This document shows positions 48,099-58,370 of a DNA stretch of 64,000 bases, one piece after another. Numbering within the stretch: the stretch's first letter is position 1; the number at the start of each line of letters is the position of its first letter. The DNA lies in contig QCIQ01000003.1 in the NCBI GenBank assembly GCA_003216595.1, positions 1 to 64,000 on the forward strand, given 5' to 3'. The position numbers and the translations under genes were made by a program. The stretch comes from Prochlorococcus sp. AG-402-M18 (GTDB taxonomy: Bacteria; Cyanobacteriota; Cyanobacteriia; PCC-6307; Cyanobiaceae). Below the pieces are notes generated by a model. It did not search any database. It saw only the letters and a program-made list of their open reading frames with translations, and was not told where the DNA came from.

Positions 48099-48610
48099 TA
48101 GTTCTCTCCAATATTTTTAATTGACTGTTTAAGAAAATTATCTTGAGTATTTGAATCTAACTTTTTAGGAAGCATTGCTAATGCTTTTTGAATAGCAAGT
48201 TCTGCAGCCTCTTTTCTTAATTGAGAAGTCACTCTTGCAGCTTCAGCATTTAAGTCAGAAGCAGCACCTTGTTTAATTCTTGCCATTTCCTCAACAGTTC
48301 TTTTTTCACTCTCTAAACGAATTGCTTCTGCTCTAGCTTTGCAATCAGTTCTGATTTTTTCTGCTTTTTGCTTCGCTGAGGCAAGTTCATCTTTTGCTTT
48401 TGAAAGAGAATCTTTTGCTTTAGATAATCGCTCTTCTGCTTCTTTCAAATCAGAAAGGATTGTTGTTCTTCGTCTTTCAAGGATTTTTCCTAAAAAGCCT
48501 GGCAAGAACTTATATAGACCAAAAACAACAACAGCTAAGTTGATAATATTGGTCTCAAAAATATTTAAATTTAGGCCAAAGCCTTCGGAAGCGAAAATTA
48601 GAGAAATCAT
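48098..48610 (-). CDS. atpF: ATP synthase Fo subunit b
   Basis: A 170-aa peripheral-stalk subunit: one N-terminal membrane helix ([22 protein letters not shown]) and a long charged helix ([30 protein letters not shown]...). Overlaps the b' gene by four bases, so the two halves of the heterodimeric stalk are made together. Confidence 0.95.
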   Translation of the reverse strand: MISLIFASEGFGLNLNIFETNIINLAVVVFGLYKFLPGFLGKILERRRTTILSDLKEAEERLSKAKDSLSKAKDELASAKQKAEKIRTDCKARAEAIRLESEKRTVEEMARIKQGAASDLNAEAARVTSQLRKEAAELAIQKALAMLPKKLDSNTQDNFLKQSIKNIGEN

Positions 48611-49068
48611 TTTTTTGCCAAGAGTCTTTCAATAATCAAATCGCCAAGATTATCAGCCTCGCTTTTGAGTTGATTAAGAGCTTCATCTCTTTGTGAATCA
48701 ATCTCTAGCCTAGCTTTCTCTCTCGATGCATTTGCCTCTGAAGTAGCAAGAGCAAGAGCTTCTTTATACAGATTCTCAGAATCATTCTCTGCCTCAAGAA
48801 TCACCTTCTGAGCTTCAAGACGAGCTTCTTTGAGCTGATCTTTGAGTTCAGTTTCTAGTTTTTCAACCTCAGCGATTTTTTTCTTTGCTTCTGCCCGACT
48901 TGTATTTACATAATCCTCCCTTTCTTCAACTACCTGTCCAACAGGTTTGAAGAAAAGGGCATTAAGTATGAAAGTAAGCAATACAACTTGAACCGCCATC
49001 AGCGGGAGAGTTGCATCGAAATCAAACAGACCTCCCTCAGAGGCACCAAACAAAAACAAAGTTGGCAT
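48607..49068 (-). CDS. atpF2: ATP synthase Fo subunit b'
   Basis: A 153-aa divergent b-type subunit specific to photosynthetic organisms. One N-terminal membrane helix ([22 protein letters not shown]) followed by a long helical domain ([27 protein letters not shown]...). Encoded between atpE and atpF, the cyanobacterial order. Confidence 0.94.
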   Translation of the reverse strand: MPTLFLFGASEGGLFDFDATLPLMAVQVVLLTFILNALFFKPVGQVVEEREDYVNTSRAEAKKKIAEVEKLETELKDQLKEARLEAQKVILEAENDSENLYKEALALATSEANASREKARLEIDSQRDEALNQLKSEADNLGDLIIERLLAKK

Positions 49069-49197
49069 TAGCTAGGGGTGCAAGAATTTAAGCGAGCCGG
49101 ATAACGGCAATTGAAATTTGCTAAAGAATTTTCAAATATTGGGGCTGAAAGTTAATTAAATTGATTAATTTACTCAATCAGCCCTTTTTTGAAATAT

Positions 49198-49479
<282 letters not shown>

Positions 49480-49519
49480 TTATAGAGTTGTGAACGGGAG
49501 TTTATACCTGCGAGGGGTG

Positions 49520-49558
49520 CATCTCATAGTTCTTGAGATGATACTGAAAGAATTTCAG
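49520..49558. repeat. two short hairpins between atpB and atpE
   Basis: CATCTCA...TGAGATG (49520-49540, 7-bp arms) and CTGAAA-GAA-TTTCAG (49544-49558, 6-bp arms) are adjacent in the spacer. Neither has a T-run. They could set mRNA stability or processing between the a and c subunit cistrons, which need different amounts. Confidence 0.45.
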
Positions 49559-49616
49559 TCCTCAAAGCAGGAAATTTGCCATTGAATTAAGTTAATTTCA
49601 GTAGCAAAAATCATGA

Positions 49617-50342
49617 TTAATGATGCTCTTCAACTGCTTCCCCAATGTAATAGGCAGCAAGAGTTGCAAAAATCAGAGCTTGAATAGCACTAGTAAACAA
49701 GCCTAGAAACATAACAGGAACTGGAAGAACAAGAGGTACAAGAAAAACAAGTACAGCTACAACAAGTTCATCCGCCAGGATGTTTCCAAATAAACGGAAT
49801 GAGAGAGAGAGAGGCTTTGTAAAGTCTTCAACAATTTTGAATGGGAGCATTATTGGCGTTGGGTGCACGTAATACTCGAAGTAACGCAAACCTTTATTGC
49901 TCAACCCCGCATAGAAATATGAGAGAGATACCAGTAGTGCTAAAGCAACAGTCGTGTTTATGTCAGCTGTAGGTGCCCCAAGTTCACCACTTGGTAGTTC
50001 AATCAGCTTCCATGGAACTAATGCTCCGCCCCAGTTGCTCACGAATATGAACAGAAAGAGGGTTCCGATGAAAGGCATCCAATCTCTATAAACCTTTTCA
50101 CCAATTTGAGTTCTTGCGAGATCACGTATGTAATCCCATAGAAATTCCAAAAGATTTTGAACACCTTTTGGATCACGTTCCATTTTTTTTGTTCCAATGA
50201 CCACTAAGGCAAGCAAAGCGCCTATAAGCAGCCATGAAGTCATAAAAACTTGGCCATGAATTCTAAAATTTCCAATTTGCCAATAAAGGTGTTGACCCAC
50301 CTCTAATTCAGCTAAAGGAAAAACAAATGGTAAAAAACCCAT
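49617..50342 (-). CDS. atpB: ATP synthase Fo subunit a
   Basis: A 241-aa stator channel subunit. The essential Arg lies in [24 protein letters not shown], and the C-terminal [27 protein letters not shown] is conserved. Between atp1 and atpE. Confidence 0.97.
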   Translation of the reverse strand: MGFLPFVFPLAELEVGQHLYWQIGNFRIHGQVFMTSWLLIGALLALVVIGTKKMERDPKGVQNLLEFLWDYIRDLARTQIGEKVYRDWMPFIGTLFLFIFVSNWGGALVPWKLIELPSGELGAPTADINTTVALALLVSLSYFYAGLSNKGLRYFEYYVHPTPIMLPFKIVEDFTKPLSLSFRLFGNILADELVVAVLVFLVPLVLPVPVMFLGLFTSAIQALIFATLAAYYIGEAVEEHH

Positions 50343-50416
50343 TTATCTGGAAGCTAGGTTGCGTAGAAAATAAACGCCAAACAAACAAAACTTAAAAATT
50401 TAATTTCTAAAAGCAG

Positions 50417-50836
50417 CTATGGCATTAATAGAAACTGAATAATTAACGCTGGTTTATAAAGCAAAAATCCTAATAAAGCCGGAATTAAATCAAGTTGAGG
50501 AAATCTAGAAGATACCAAAACCAAAAGAACCGGAACTAACAACTGGACTTTACCGACGATTTTTGATGAAGTACCTAATCTTCCAACTCCGCGAGCAAGC
50601 AAGCGAAAGTAAAAAATTCCTGATAAAGCGCCTACAAGAAGGCTTGCACTAGCTTGAGTTCCCCAAAAGAAACCTGCTATGCCAACAGCAAAAATAGTCA
50701 ATAAAATTGCTAGACGAAATACTCGAAATTGAAGTTCAAGATATTCGTCTGATTTGACTTCGGACGATGAGTCCGATGAATCAATATCCAGAAGAGGATC
50801 ATGACTTGAGCAATTTTCAACAGTCTCAGATGCCAC
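50417..50836 (-). CDS. atp1: ATP synthase subunit I (AtpI/Atp1)
   Basis: Small membrane protein at the head of the main atp operon, thought to help c-ring assembly. About four hydrophobic helices follow a polar N-terminus (FRLAILLTIFAVGIAGFFWG, ASLLVGALSGIFYFRLLARG). The ORF track adds 32 residues (MIDSPGLCREL...) that are not family-like; I start at GTG 50836 because AGGAGGA lies just before it with correct spacing, giving 139 aa (MASETVENCSSHDPLL). Confidence 0.8.
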   Translation of the reverse strand: MASETVENCSSHDPLLDIDSSDSSSEVKSDEYLELQFRVFRLAILLTIFAVGIAGFFWGTQASASLLVGALSGIFYFRLLARGVGRLGTSSKIVGKVQLLVPVLLVLVSSRFPQLDLIPALLGFLLYKPALIIQFLLMP

Positions 50837-51268
50837 AAAAATTCCTCCTATTGGAGTTTCTGAGTGATAGTGAGAAGTTGTTTTGCAAACAAGACACCTA
50901 AGCTCTCTGCAAAGGCCCGGGGAATCTATCACGAGACTTGCATCAAAACAAAAAAAATTTTTATCAATAAATTAAAAAGTTGGTTAATTTAATAACTTGA
51001 GCAAAAATTTAAAGCAAAGTTTTAGATATCTAATCTAAATCAATATATAGTCTCTTTTAAAATTTAATCCTGATGATATAAAGTTAAATAATAAATAATT
51101 AGAAATTGATCTATTTTTTTATTTTGTCTCTAAAAACTAACAATTAAATTTAAACTTATAAAAATCTTCTTGAATTTCATGAAATTCCATAAAAAAGTAA
51201 ATTAACCTCGTATAAAGACTTGCAAAATGACCATTAAACGTCTCAATGGTTTATAAGCAAAAGATCCT
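50837..51268. other. divergent atp1/ftsW regulatory region
   Basis: About 430 bases without a gene (part of it is the rejected N-terminal extension of atp1). AT-rich; it must hold the atp operon promoter on minus and the ftsW promoter on plus, but I could not choose -10 boxes with confidence. No hairpin or NtcA site noted. Confidence 0.5.
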
Positions 51269-52501
51269 TTGAGTAATATTTCTAATAAAAAAATTCATTC
51301 AAAACCCAAAAGGAAAGATACTCATGTATCAAAAGGTTATGTGAGTAATTTGATAAATAACAAGATACTTCCATTGCCTTGGTCTTTTTGGCCAAAGGAG
51401 GGGCGTTTAGTAATGGGATTAATTGCATTTTGGAGCATATCAGGAATCTTTATTCTTGGATCAGCTAGTTGGTGGGTAGCTACAAGAGAGATGGGTGAAG
51501 GGGCTTATTACATCAAGAGACAGCTAATTTGGCTGGTCGCTAGTTGGAGCATTTTTTATCTAACTATAAATATCAATCTAAAAAATTGGCTGAGAGTAAC
51601 AGGACCGTGCCTTTTGATAGGTATGGTACTAATTGCATCAACAAGTTTTTTCGGTAGCACCGTTAATGGGTCTACTCGATGGTTAATTATTGGCCCAATC
51701 CAAATTCAACCATCGGAATTAATCAAACCTTTCATTATTCTCCAAAGTGCAAAACTTTTTGGTCAATGGGAAAGAATAAATTCAGAAAAAAAAATTTTTT
51801 GGTTAACTATTTTTGCATCTATTATTATATTAATTATAAAGCAGCCAAATTTAAGCACCGCTGCATTAATAGGAATATTACTTTGGATGATTGCCTTAGC
51901 ATCGGGTATAAACTTCCGATACCTTATTAACACGGCTATTTCCGGGTTCTTTGTTGGTTCAATAAGTATTTTTTTTAACGCCTATCAACAAAGTCGCGTT
52001 ATGTCATTTATAAACCCATGGAAAGATCCACAGGGAAGTGGATATCAATTAATTCAGAGCCTTTATGCTATTGGTTCTGGTGGTCTATTCGGAGAAGGAT
52101 ATGGTCTTTCAGTACAAAAATTACAATACTTGCCCTACAGGAGTACTGATTTTATATTTGCTGTTTTTGCTGAAGAATTTGGATTCTTTGGATCTATTTT
52201 ACTTTTTTCATTTCTGCTTATAATTGCATATTTAACCCTTAAAATATCTATTAATTGTAGAAATAATTATTCTAAATTAATCTCTATTGGATCAGGTACT
52301 ATTCTTGTTGGCCAAGCAATTATGCATATAGCAGTTTCATCAGGAGCCATGCCTACAACTGGTCTCCCCTTCCCTTTGATTAGTTATGGAGGCAACTCAT
52401 TGATTTCGAGCTTAATTATAGCTGCCTTATTAGTTAGGTCCTCTATTGAATCTTCAGATTTATTAATTAGAAATCCCTCAAATAGACTGTTAAATAGATA
52501 A
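51269..52501 (+). CDS. ftsW: FtsW/RodA/SpoVE-family lipid II polymerase
   Basis: A 410-aa SEDS-family membrane protein with about ten helices that polymerises peptidoglycan glycan strands at the division site. Features are the ~55-residue basic N-terminal tail, STRWLIIGPIQIQPSELIKPFIILQSAKL, DPQGSGYQLIQSLYAIGSGGLFGEGYG and MPTTGLPFPLISYGGNSL. The GLPFPLISYGG end is typical of FtsW over RodA. TTG start. It is 19 bases before ccdA. Confidence 0.9.
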   Translation: MSNISNKKIHSKPKRKDTHVSKGYVSNLINNKILPLPWSFWPKEGRLVMGLIAFWSISGIFILGSASWWVATREMGEGAYYIKRQLIWLVASWSIFYLTININLKNWLRVTGPCLLIGMVLIASTSFFGSTVNGSTRWLIIGPIQIQPSELIKPFIILQSAKLFGQWERINSEKKIFWLTIFASIIILIIKQPNLSTAALIGILLWMIALASGINFRYLINTAISGFFVGSISIFFNAYQQSRVMSFINPWKDPQGSGYQLIQSLYAIGSGGLFGEGYGLSVQKLQYLPYRSTDFIFAVFAEEFGFFGSILLFSFLLIIAYLTLKISINCRNNYSKLISIGSGTILVGQAIMHIAVSSGAMPTTGLPFPLISYGGNSLISSLIIAALLVRSSIESSDLLIRNPSNRLLNR

Positions 52502-52520
52502 TCTGGAGTAAAACCTTAGA

Positions 52521-53261
52521 GTGGCAAATCTCTTTTTAAACATTTCTTCTATAAGTTTAATTTTCTCTGATTTAACTCGTCATGGCGAGGAGTTAATTAA
52601 TAATGGGCTAAATAGTCCAACACCCTTAACAATTCTGATAGTTTTCACGGGAGGACTATTGACTAGTTTTGGGCCCTGTTCATTATCACTTTTACCAATA
52701 ACAGTTTCATATTTAGCTGGATTTAAAAACAACCAAAGTCCTTTACAAAAAACGATTAGTTTCTGCAGCGGTATAGTTATCTCACTAGTGGTATTAGGAA
52801 GTTTAAGCGGGTTTTTAGGAAAAATTTATGGACAATTACCAAGTTTCTTTTCAATATTCATAAGTTTTCTAGCAATAATTATGGGTCTTAATCTGCTAGG
52901 AATTTTAAAATTTTCACTTCCATCTGGTCCTGACCCCGAAATCTGGACAAATCAAGTTCCTCCCGCTTTCGCACCAGTTTCGGCCGGTTTTGCTTTTGGA
53001 TTAGCCTCATCGCCTTGTACTAGTCCTGTTCTTGCAGTTCTTCTTGCCTGGATTGCTAAACAAGGAAATCCTCTTAGTGGCACAGTTTTTCTTGCAAGTT
53101 TTGCGATTGGACAAATTATTCCTTTATTTATAGCAGGTACTTTTGCAGCAAGTATTCCAAAATTATTATCTTTACGACCTATTGGGAGATGGGTCCCTCC
53201 AATTAGTGGGGTTATTTTGTTAACCATAGGTCTTATGAGCCTTCTTTCTTTCAGGATATAA
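52521..53261 (+). CDS. ccdA: cytochrome c biogenesis protein CcdA
   Basis: A 246-aa thiol-reductant transporter in the DsbD/CcdA family that passes electrons across the thylakoid membrane to keep apocytochrome c reduced. The two redox cysteines lie in TSFGPCSLSLLPIT and LASSPCTSPVLA. Six helices. GTG start. Followed 5 bases later by ccs1, its functional partner in System II cytochrome c maturation. Confidence 0.9.
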   Translation: MANLFLNISSISLIFSDLTRHGEELINNGLNSPTPLTILIVFTGGLLTSFGPCSLSLLPITVSYLAGFKNNQSPLQKTISFCSGIVISLVVLGSLSGFLGKIYGQLPSFFSIFISFLAIIMGLNLLGILKFSLPSGPDPEIWTNQVPPAFAPVSAGFAFGLASSPCTSPVLAVLLAWIAKQGNPLSGTVFLASFAIGQIIPLFIAGTFAASIPKLLSLRPIGRWVPPISGVILLTIGLMSLLSFRI

Positions 53262-53266
53262 AATAG

Positions 53267-54547
53267 ATGAAAAAAATTAGCCAAGTTTTAAACTGGCTCT
53301 CTAGCTTAAAGATTGCGATATTACTATTATTATTAATAGCTATTTCATGTGCGGCTGGGACTTTCATACCACAACAAGAATCAAATCAATTTTATTACGA
53401 TACTTTTAATAAAAACCCTTTTCTTGGAATAATTAATGGAAATATATTAATACTTTTCGAATTCAATCATATCTATACTAGTTTTTGGTTTTTATTCTTA
53501 CTCATTTGGCTTGGGATAGCTCTTGCAGTTTGTAGTTTTAGAAGACAATTACCGTTACTCAAATCAGCATTAAACTGGATAGATTATAAATCACCTCGTC
53601 AAATAGCAAAACTTTCTATTGCTCAAACAATAGTCACTAATAATTACTCCAAAAGCTTAGAAAAAATTAAAATTAATTTAAAAAAACAAGGTTGGAATGT
53701 AAAAGAAACCGATGGAAGGATAGCTGCTCGACAAGGAGTAATAGGGAGATTAGGACCTATATTAATACATCTAGGTTTAATCTTATTAATGATAGGGGCA
53801 ACTTACGGATCATTAAATGGGAAAACTATAGAAAAATTTTTAGCCCCTGGCAGATCAATAGATTTATTAAACAATAATGAAGAGAAAGGATTAACTATTG
53901 AATTACAAAAGTTTCAAATAGAAAGAGACCCCCAAGGAAGAACTGAGCAGTATAGATCTATAGTCAATGTTATTGAGCCAAATGGAGATACTCAATCAAA
54001 AGAAATTAGTGTTAATTATCCATTAAGATACAAAGGGCTAACATTATATCAAGCTGACTGGTCTTTAGCAGCAATAACTATTCAAATTGAAAATAGTCCA
54101 AAAATACAAATTCCAATAGAGCCTATACATGAGCTAGGTGAACAAGTTTGGGGGACAATCATACCTACAAAAAAAGATGGTACAGATCAAATTTTAGTAA
54201 CCGTAAATAGTGAACTAGGACCAATAGTTTTTTATGATAGTGATGGTTCATTACTTACAACCTTAAGTACCAATAAGGAGACAAAAATCAAAGATACTTT
54301 GATAAAGATAATAAATATAATCCCCAGCAGTGGGTTACTTTTAAAGTATGACCCTGGAGTACCTCTTGTGTATACCAGTTTTGCGATAATACTATTTGGA
54401 GGTTCACTTAGTATTATTTCCACTAAGAAAATCTGGATCTTATATGAAAAGGAAAAATCTATGATATATATTGGTGGATTAAGCAACAGAAATCTATCTG
54501 GTCTTTCAAAAGAACTACCTAAATTTATTAGTTTCTTAGAAAATTAG
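53267..54547 (+). CDS. ccs1: cytochrome c biogenesis protein Ccs1 (ResB)
   Basis: A 426-aa ResB-like subunit of the System II haem-ligation complex. The N-terminal helices ([30 protein letters not shown]) carry the conserved SLKxA...GT(x)IPQ motif. The third helix contains [19 protein letters not shown] with the conserved His. A large lumenal loop precedes the C-terminal helix ([18 protein letters not shown]). The 3' end overlaps convergent queF by 12 bases. Confidence 0.93.
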   Translation: MKKISQVLNWLSSLKIAILLLLLIAISCAAGTFIPQQESNQFYYDTFNKNPFLGIINGNILILFEFNHIYTSFWFLFLLIWLGIALAVCSFRRQLPLLKSALNWIDYKSPRQIAKLSIAQTIVTNNYSKSLEKIKINLKKQGWNVKETDGRIAARQGVIGRLGPILIHLGLILLMIGATYGSLNGKTIEKFLAPGRSIDLLNNNEEKGLTIELQKFQIERDPQGRTEQYRSIVNVIEPNGDTQSKEISVNYPLRYKGLTLYQADWSLAAITIQIENSPKIQIPIEPIHELGEQVWGTIIPTKKDGTDQILVTVNSELGPIVFYDSDGSLLTTLSTNKETKIKDTLIKIINIIPSSGLLLKYDPGVPLVYTSFAIILFGGSLSIISTKKIWILYEKEKSMIYIGGLSNRNLSGLSKELPKFISFLEN

Positions 54548-54958
54548 ATCTAAATTATTTCTTTCCCCATGACAGACTCTAATGATTGTATGAATATTAC
54601 CTCTAGGGTTAAAATCAACTTCTAATTGCATCCACTTAGGATCAGAAACTTCAACTAAATCATCGATTATTCTATTGGTAACTTCTTCGTGAGATATTTT
54701 CTTTTCTCGAAAGCTATTTAAGTAAAGTTTCATTGCTTTTAATTCTATAACCTTAGCATTTGGTTGATATTTCATTCTCAAAGTTGCAAAATCTGGATAA
54801 CCTGAAAAAGGACACTTACATGTGAATTCAGGAAAATCTATTGAAATTTCATAATCTCTATTACTATTTGGATTTGGGAAACAAATTAAGCTCCCAGCCT
54901 CTATTTCTCTCTCCCCATACATAATTTCTTCTTTGATGTCTTTTTCTTGTTTAATCAC
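54536..54958 (-). CDS. queF: NADPH-dependent 7-cyano-7-deazaguanine reductase
   Basis: A 140-aa type I QueF that reduces preQ0 to preQ1 for queuosine tRNA modification. The T-fold has the covalent-catalysis Cys49 and acid Asp56 in [16 protein letters not shown], followed by [26 protein letters not shown], the substrate-binding ELKSLK-type motif. Lone gene; an ATG at residue 13 (MYGEREI) is an alternative start. Confidence 0.95.
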   Translation of the reverse strand: MIKQEKDIKEEIMYGEREIEAGSLICFPNPNSNRDYEISIDFPEFTCKCPFSGYPDFATLRMKYQPNAKVIELKAMKLYLNSFREKKISHEEVTNRIIDDLVEVSDPKWMQLEVDFNPRGNIHTIIRVCHGERNNLDLIF

Positions 54959-55068
54959 ATTTTAATTGCATTTAAAACTCACCCTACATAAAAGCTTGAT
55001 TAAGAATGCAAACTTTAAATAAATTCTTCTAATCAAAAAGCAGCGAAATGATGCCAAAAAGCTGATTT

Positions 55069-55082
55069 GTATCATTGAGTAC
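55069..55082 (+). promoter_or_regulatory. candidate NtcA-binding site upstream of glnB
   Basis: GTA-TCATTGAG-TAC matches GTA-N8-TAC. It lies 41 bases before the 78-aa gene and 317 bases before glnB; CCTAAT sits about where a -10 would be, which would put transcription start nearly on the 78-aa gene's ribosome binding site. Chance matches of this loose motif are common, so the support is context. Confidence 0.4.
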
Positions 55083-55122
55083 AAAACTAATCATCGCTTT
55101 ACCCCCTAATGGAGGTACTTAA

Positions 55123-55359
55123 ATGTTTTATATGGACATCAGACTTTCTGATAAACGGAATGAAATACAAATAGAACCAATAAGTGTTCATGGGATCCTT
55201 TGGCTCCAAACGCATTTTGAATCCGATCATTGGGAATCAATCAGTAATGGTCAAGCAATAATTCCTACCAAGGATGCAGAAATGCTTGGGGAAGATGCAC
55301 AAAAGGCTGGTCTAAATGTAAATTTCATCAATTCTCTAACTCAAATAGACAAAACCTGA
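55123..55359 (+). CDS. hypothetical protein upstream of glnB (78 aa)
   Basis: ATG start with GGAGG placed 7 bases before it. The protein, MFYMDIRLSDKRNEIQIEPISVHGILWLQTHFESDHWESISNGQAIIPTKDAEMLGEDAQKAGLNVNF..., looks like a small alpha/beta domain. No family recognised. 39 bases before glnB, so co-transcription with the nitrogen regulator is likely. Confidence 0.7.
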   Translation: MFYMDIRLSDKRNEIQIEPISVHGILWLQTHFESDHWESISNGQAIIPTKDAEMLGEDAQKAGLNVNFINSLTQIDKT

Positions 55360-55392
55360 TAAAAACTATCTAATATTCTTAGAGTTACCTAA

Positions 55393-55737
<345 letters not shown>

Positions 55738-55747
55738 ACGCAAAAAT

Positions 55748-56548
55748 TTACAAAAATAAAGTATTTAACAATTTTTCTATTTCAATATTTCCTTCAACTT
55801 CATTACCCATCCAAAGAAGATATTCTTGATTGCCAGCAGGGCCCTTTAAAGGCGATGCAATCAATCCTTGTGGGTACCATCCATATCTTTTAGATTCTTT
55901 TGCTACACCTTCTATAGCCTCTGCATGCAGTGAATGATCACGAACCACTCCCCCTTTACCCACCTTATCTTTGCCAACCTCAAATTGAGGTTTCACTAAA
56001 ACGAGTAACTCAGATCGGCTGGGTTGAAGAAGAGATTTAATACTAGGCAAAACTATTTTAAGAGAGATAAAAGATAAGTCCGCAACTGCGAAGTCTGGTA
56101 TTGGATCTCCATCATTAAATAATTTTTCAGGAGTTAAATGCCTAATATTGGTACGTTCCCAAAGAACCACTCTTGGATCATTTCTTATACTCCATGCAGT
56201 CTGGCCATACCCAACATCAACTCCATAAACCTTTGCCGCTCCTAACTGCAAAAGACAATCTGTAAAACCACCAGTTGAAATCCCAGCATCTAAACAAACC
56301 CTATCCTTAATATCTAGAGGAAATTGATTAAACGCCTCAGCTAACTTTTCACCCCCTCTAGATACATATCTCAAGGGATGTATAACTTCTATCTCAAGAT
56401 TTTTTAAAACTTCTTGGCCTGGCTTATCTAAAATTTGACCGTTAATTGTTTTAACTTTCCCGGCTCTAATAAGCTTCTGAGCCTCTTGACGTGTTTTCAC
56501 TAACCCTTTAGTCAGCAAGTGAAGATCTAATCGCGATTTTTTAGTCAT
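55748..56548 (-). CDS. tlyA: TlyA-family rRNA methyltransferase / hemolysin A
   Basis: A 266-aa protein with an N-terminal S4 RNA-binding domain (RLDLHLLTKGLVKTRQEAQKLIRAGKVKTINGQILDKPG) and a C-terminal FtsJ-like Rossmann methyltransferase (VCLDAGISTGGFTDCLLQLGAAKVYGVDVGYGQ, DFAVADLSFISLK, LVLVKPQFEVGK). The TlyA family 2'-O-methylates rRNA; the haemolysin name is historical. Convergent with glnB. Confidence 0.93.
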   Translation of the reverse strand: MTKKSRLDLHLLTKGLVKTRQEAQKLIRAGKVKTINGQILDKPGQEVLKNLEIEVIHPLRYVSRGGEKLAEAFNQFPLDIKDRVCLDAGISTGGFTDCLLQLGAAKVYGVDVGYGQTAWSIRNDPRVVLWERTNIRHLTPEKLFNDGDPIPDFAVADLSFISLKIVLPSIKSLLQPSRSELLVLVKPQFEVGKDKVGKGGVVRDHSLHAEAIEGVAKESKRYGWYPQGLIASPLKGPAGNQEYLLWMGNEVEGNIEIEKLLNTLFL

Positions 56549-56643
56549 TTATTTACAAAAACAAACAGGAAACGAAACAAAAACCGCAGAACTCGTGCTT
56601 ATCCTCTTTTTCAATAGAGAATCTACTTAACTGACCAAAGGTC

Positions 56644-56904
56644 TTGTCTAAAAAGCTCAGGCATCCAAACAATGAAAATGAGCTATCTAGCCATGGACAT
56701 TTTCATCTAACCCAGAAAAAACAAACTGGAGAAGTACTTGAACTTCTACCTCCAGGAAGTTTTGCAATATTTGCAAATCAACCAAATGATTTGCCTCCCT
56801 TTCAAGTAATTGATTGCAAAGGAGGAAGATGCAGGGTAAGACAACAGGCTTGGGGCAGATATGTTCAATGGGAAGTTGAACACAATAGACTCAAGTCAGC
56901 TTGA
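56644..56904 (+). CDS. hypothetical cyanobacterial protein (86 aa)
   Basis: TTG start. The polar N-terminus (SKKLRHPNNENELSSHGHFHLTQKK) is followed by a compact basic beta-type domain, GEVLELLPPGSFAIFANQPNDLPPFQVIDCKGGRCRVRQQAWGRYVQWEVEHNRLK. The GGRCRVRQQAWGxxVQWEV block looks conserved and may bind nucleic acid or a cofactor, but I do not know the family. It is 44 bases upstream of purB. Confidence 0.72.
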   Translation: MSKKLRHPNNENELSSHGHFHLTQKKQTGEVLELLPPGSFAIFANQPNDLPPFQVIDCKGGRCRVRQQAWGRYVQWEVEHNRLKSA

Positions 56905-56948
56905 CCTTGAGGATCTAAATTAATAGTAACCTTTAAATTTGTAGCACT

Positions 56949-58244
56949 TTGATTGAGCGTTACACAAACCCAGAGATGGGAAATATTTGGTCCGATCAAG
57001 CCAAATACCAAACATGGCTTGATGTTGAAATTGCCGCATGTGAGGCTAATTGCAAATTAGGGAAAATCCCTGAAAGTGCAATGGAAGCTATTCGTTCAAA
57101 GGCCAGTTTCAAGCCAGCACGCATCCTAGAAATAGAAGAGGAGGTTCGCCATGACGTAATTGCCTTTCTAACAAATGTAAATGAATATGTTGGTGATGCT
57201 GGTCGTTACATACATGTTGGGATGACCAGTAGCGATGTCCTTGATACTGGTCTTGCACTTCAATTAAAGTCATCAATCAAGCTTTTAAGAAAAGAGCTTT
57301 TATTCCTTGAAGAAGCTATTAGAGATTTAGCAAGACAGCATAAGCAAACCGTAATGATTGGACGTTCTCATGCGATACATGGAGAACCTATTACCTTTGG
57401 ATTCAAATTAGCGGGATGGCTAGCTGAAACTCTCAGAAACAAAGATAGGCTAATCAGTCTTGAGAAAGACATCTCAGTTGGGCAAATTAGCGGCGCTATG
57501 GGGACTTATGCCAATACTGATCCAGAAATAGAGAGAATAACTTGCAAGCTTTTGGGGCTTGAGTGTGACACAGCGAGCACTCAAGTTATCTCAAGAGATA
57601 GGCATGCTAATTATGTACAGATTCTTGCTTTGATTGGATCTTCACTAGATCGTTTTTCTACAGAAATTAGAAACCTTCAAAGAACGGATGTTCTTGAAGT
57701 AGAGGAAAGCTTTGCTAAAGGGCAAAAAGGAAGCTCTGCAATGCCCCATAAAAGAAATCCAATACGAAGTGAGAGAGTAAGTGGTCTTTCCAGAGTTTTA
57801 AGGAGTTATGTAGTTGCAGCGCTTGAAAATGTAGCTCTATGGCATGAAAGAGATATAAGCCACAGCTCCAATGAAAGATTAATGCTGCCAGACACATCTA
57901 TTACTCTTCATTTTATGATCACAGAAATGACAGCAATAATCAAAGGTCTTGGAGTTTATCCAAATAATATGCTGAAAAATTTGAACATTTATGGAGGAGT
58001 AGTTTTTAGTCAAAGAGTTCTTTTAGCTTTAGTTGAGAATGGAATGAGTCGTGAAGATTCTTACCGACTGGTCCAAAAGAATGCTCATTCAGCATGGAAT
58101 CAAAACGAAGGAAATTTCAAAAAAAACCTTGAGAATGATCCAGAAGTAATGAATAGTCTCTCAACAGAAAAACTTTCTGACTGTTTCTCAACCGAATTAC
58201 ATCAGTCCAATTTGAGAGTTATATGGGAAAGACTTGGCATATAA
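56949..58244 (+). CDS. purB: adenylosuccinate lyase
   Basis: A 431-aa tetrameric enzyme acting twice in purine synthesis (SAICAR to AICAR and adenylosuccinate to AMP). The fumarase/aspartase superfamily signature GQKGSSAMPHKRNPIRSER is intact, with the catalytic His region MIGRSHAIHGEPITFG and TSSDVLDTG. TTG start (MIERYTNPEMG). No other pur genes adjacent. Confidence 0.96.
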   Translation: MIERYTNPEMGNIWSDQAKYQTWLDVEIAACEANCKLGKIPESAMEAIRSKASFKPARILEIEEEVRHDVIAFLTNVNEYVGDAGRYIHVGMTSSDVLDTGLALQLKSSIKLLRKELLFLEEAIRDLARQHKQTVMIGRSHAIHGEPITFGFKLAGWLAETLRNKDRLISLEKDISVGQISGAMGTYANTDPEIERITCKLLGLECDTASTQVISRDRHANYVQILALIGSSLDRFSTEIRNLQRTDVLEVEESFAKGQKGSSAMPHKRNPIRSERVSGLSRVLRSYVVAALENVALWHERDISHSSNERLMLPDTSITLHFMITEMTAIIKGLGVYPNNMLKNLNIYGGVVFSQRVLLALVENGMSREDSYRLVQKNAHSAWNQNEGNFKKNLENDPEVMNSLSTEKLSDCFSTELHQSNLRVIWERLGI

Positions 58245-58370
58245 CTGCAAAAGCTAAACAATTAACATTAGTGAATACACTCTAAAAAGGGAATAGAACT
58301 ATATTCAACTAAAATCCATAGTTATAAGTTTCTATTCCCAAAGAAACTTATAAATCTCAACCTAAGATCA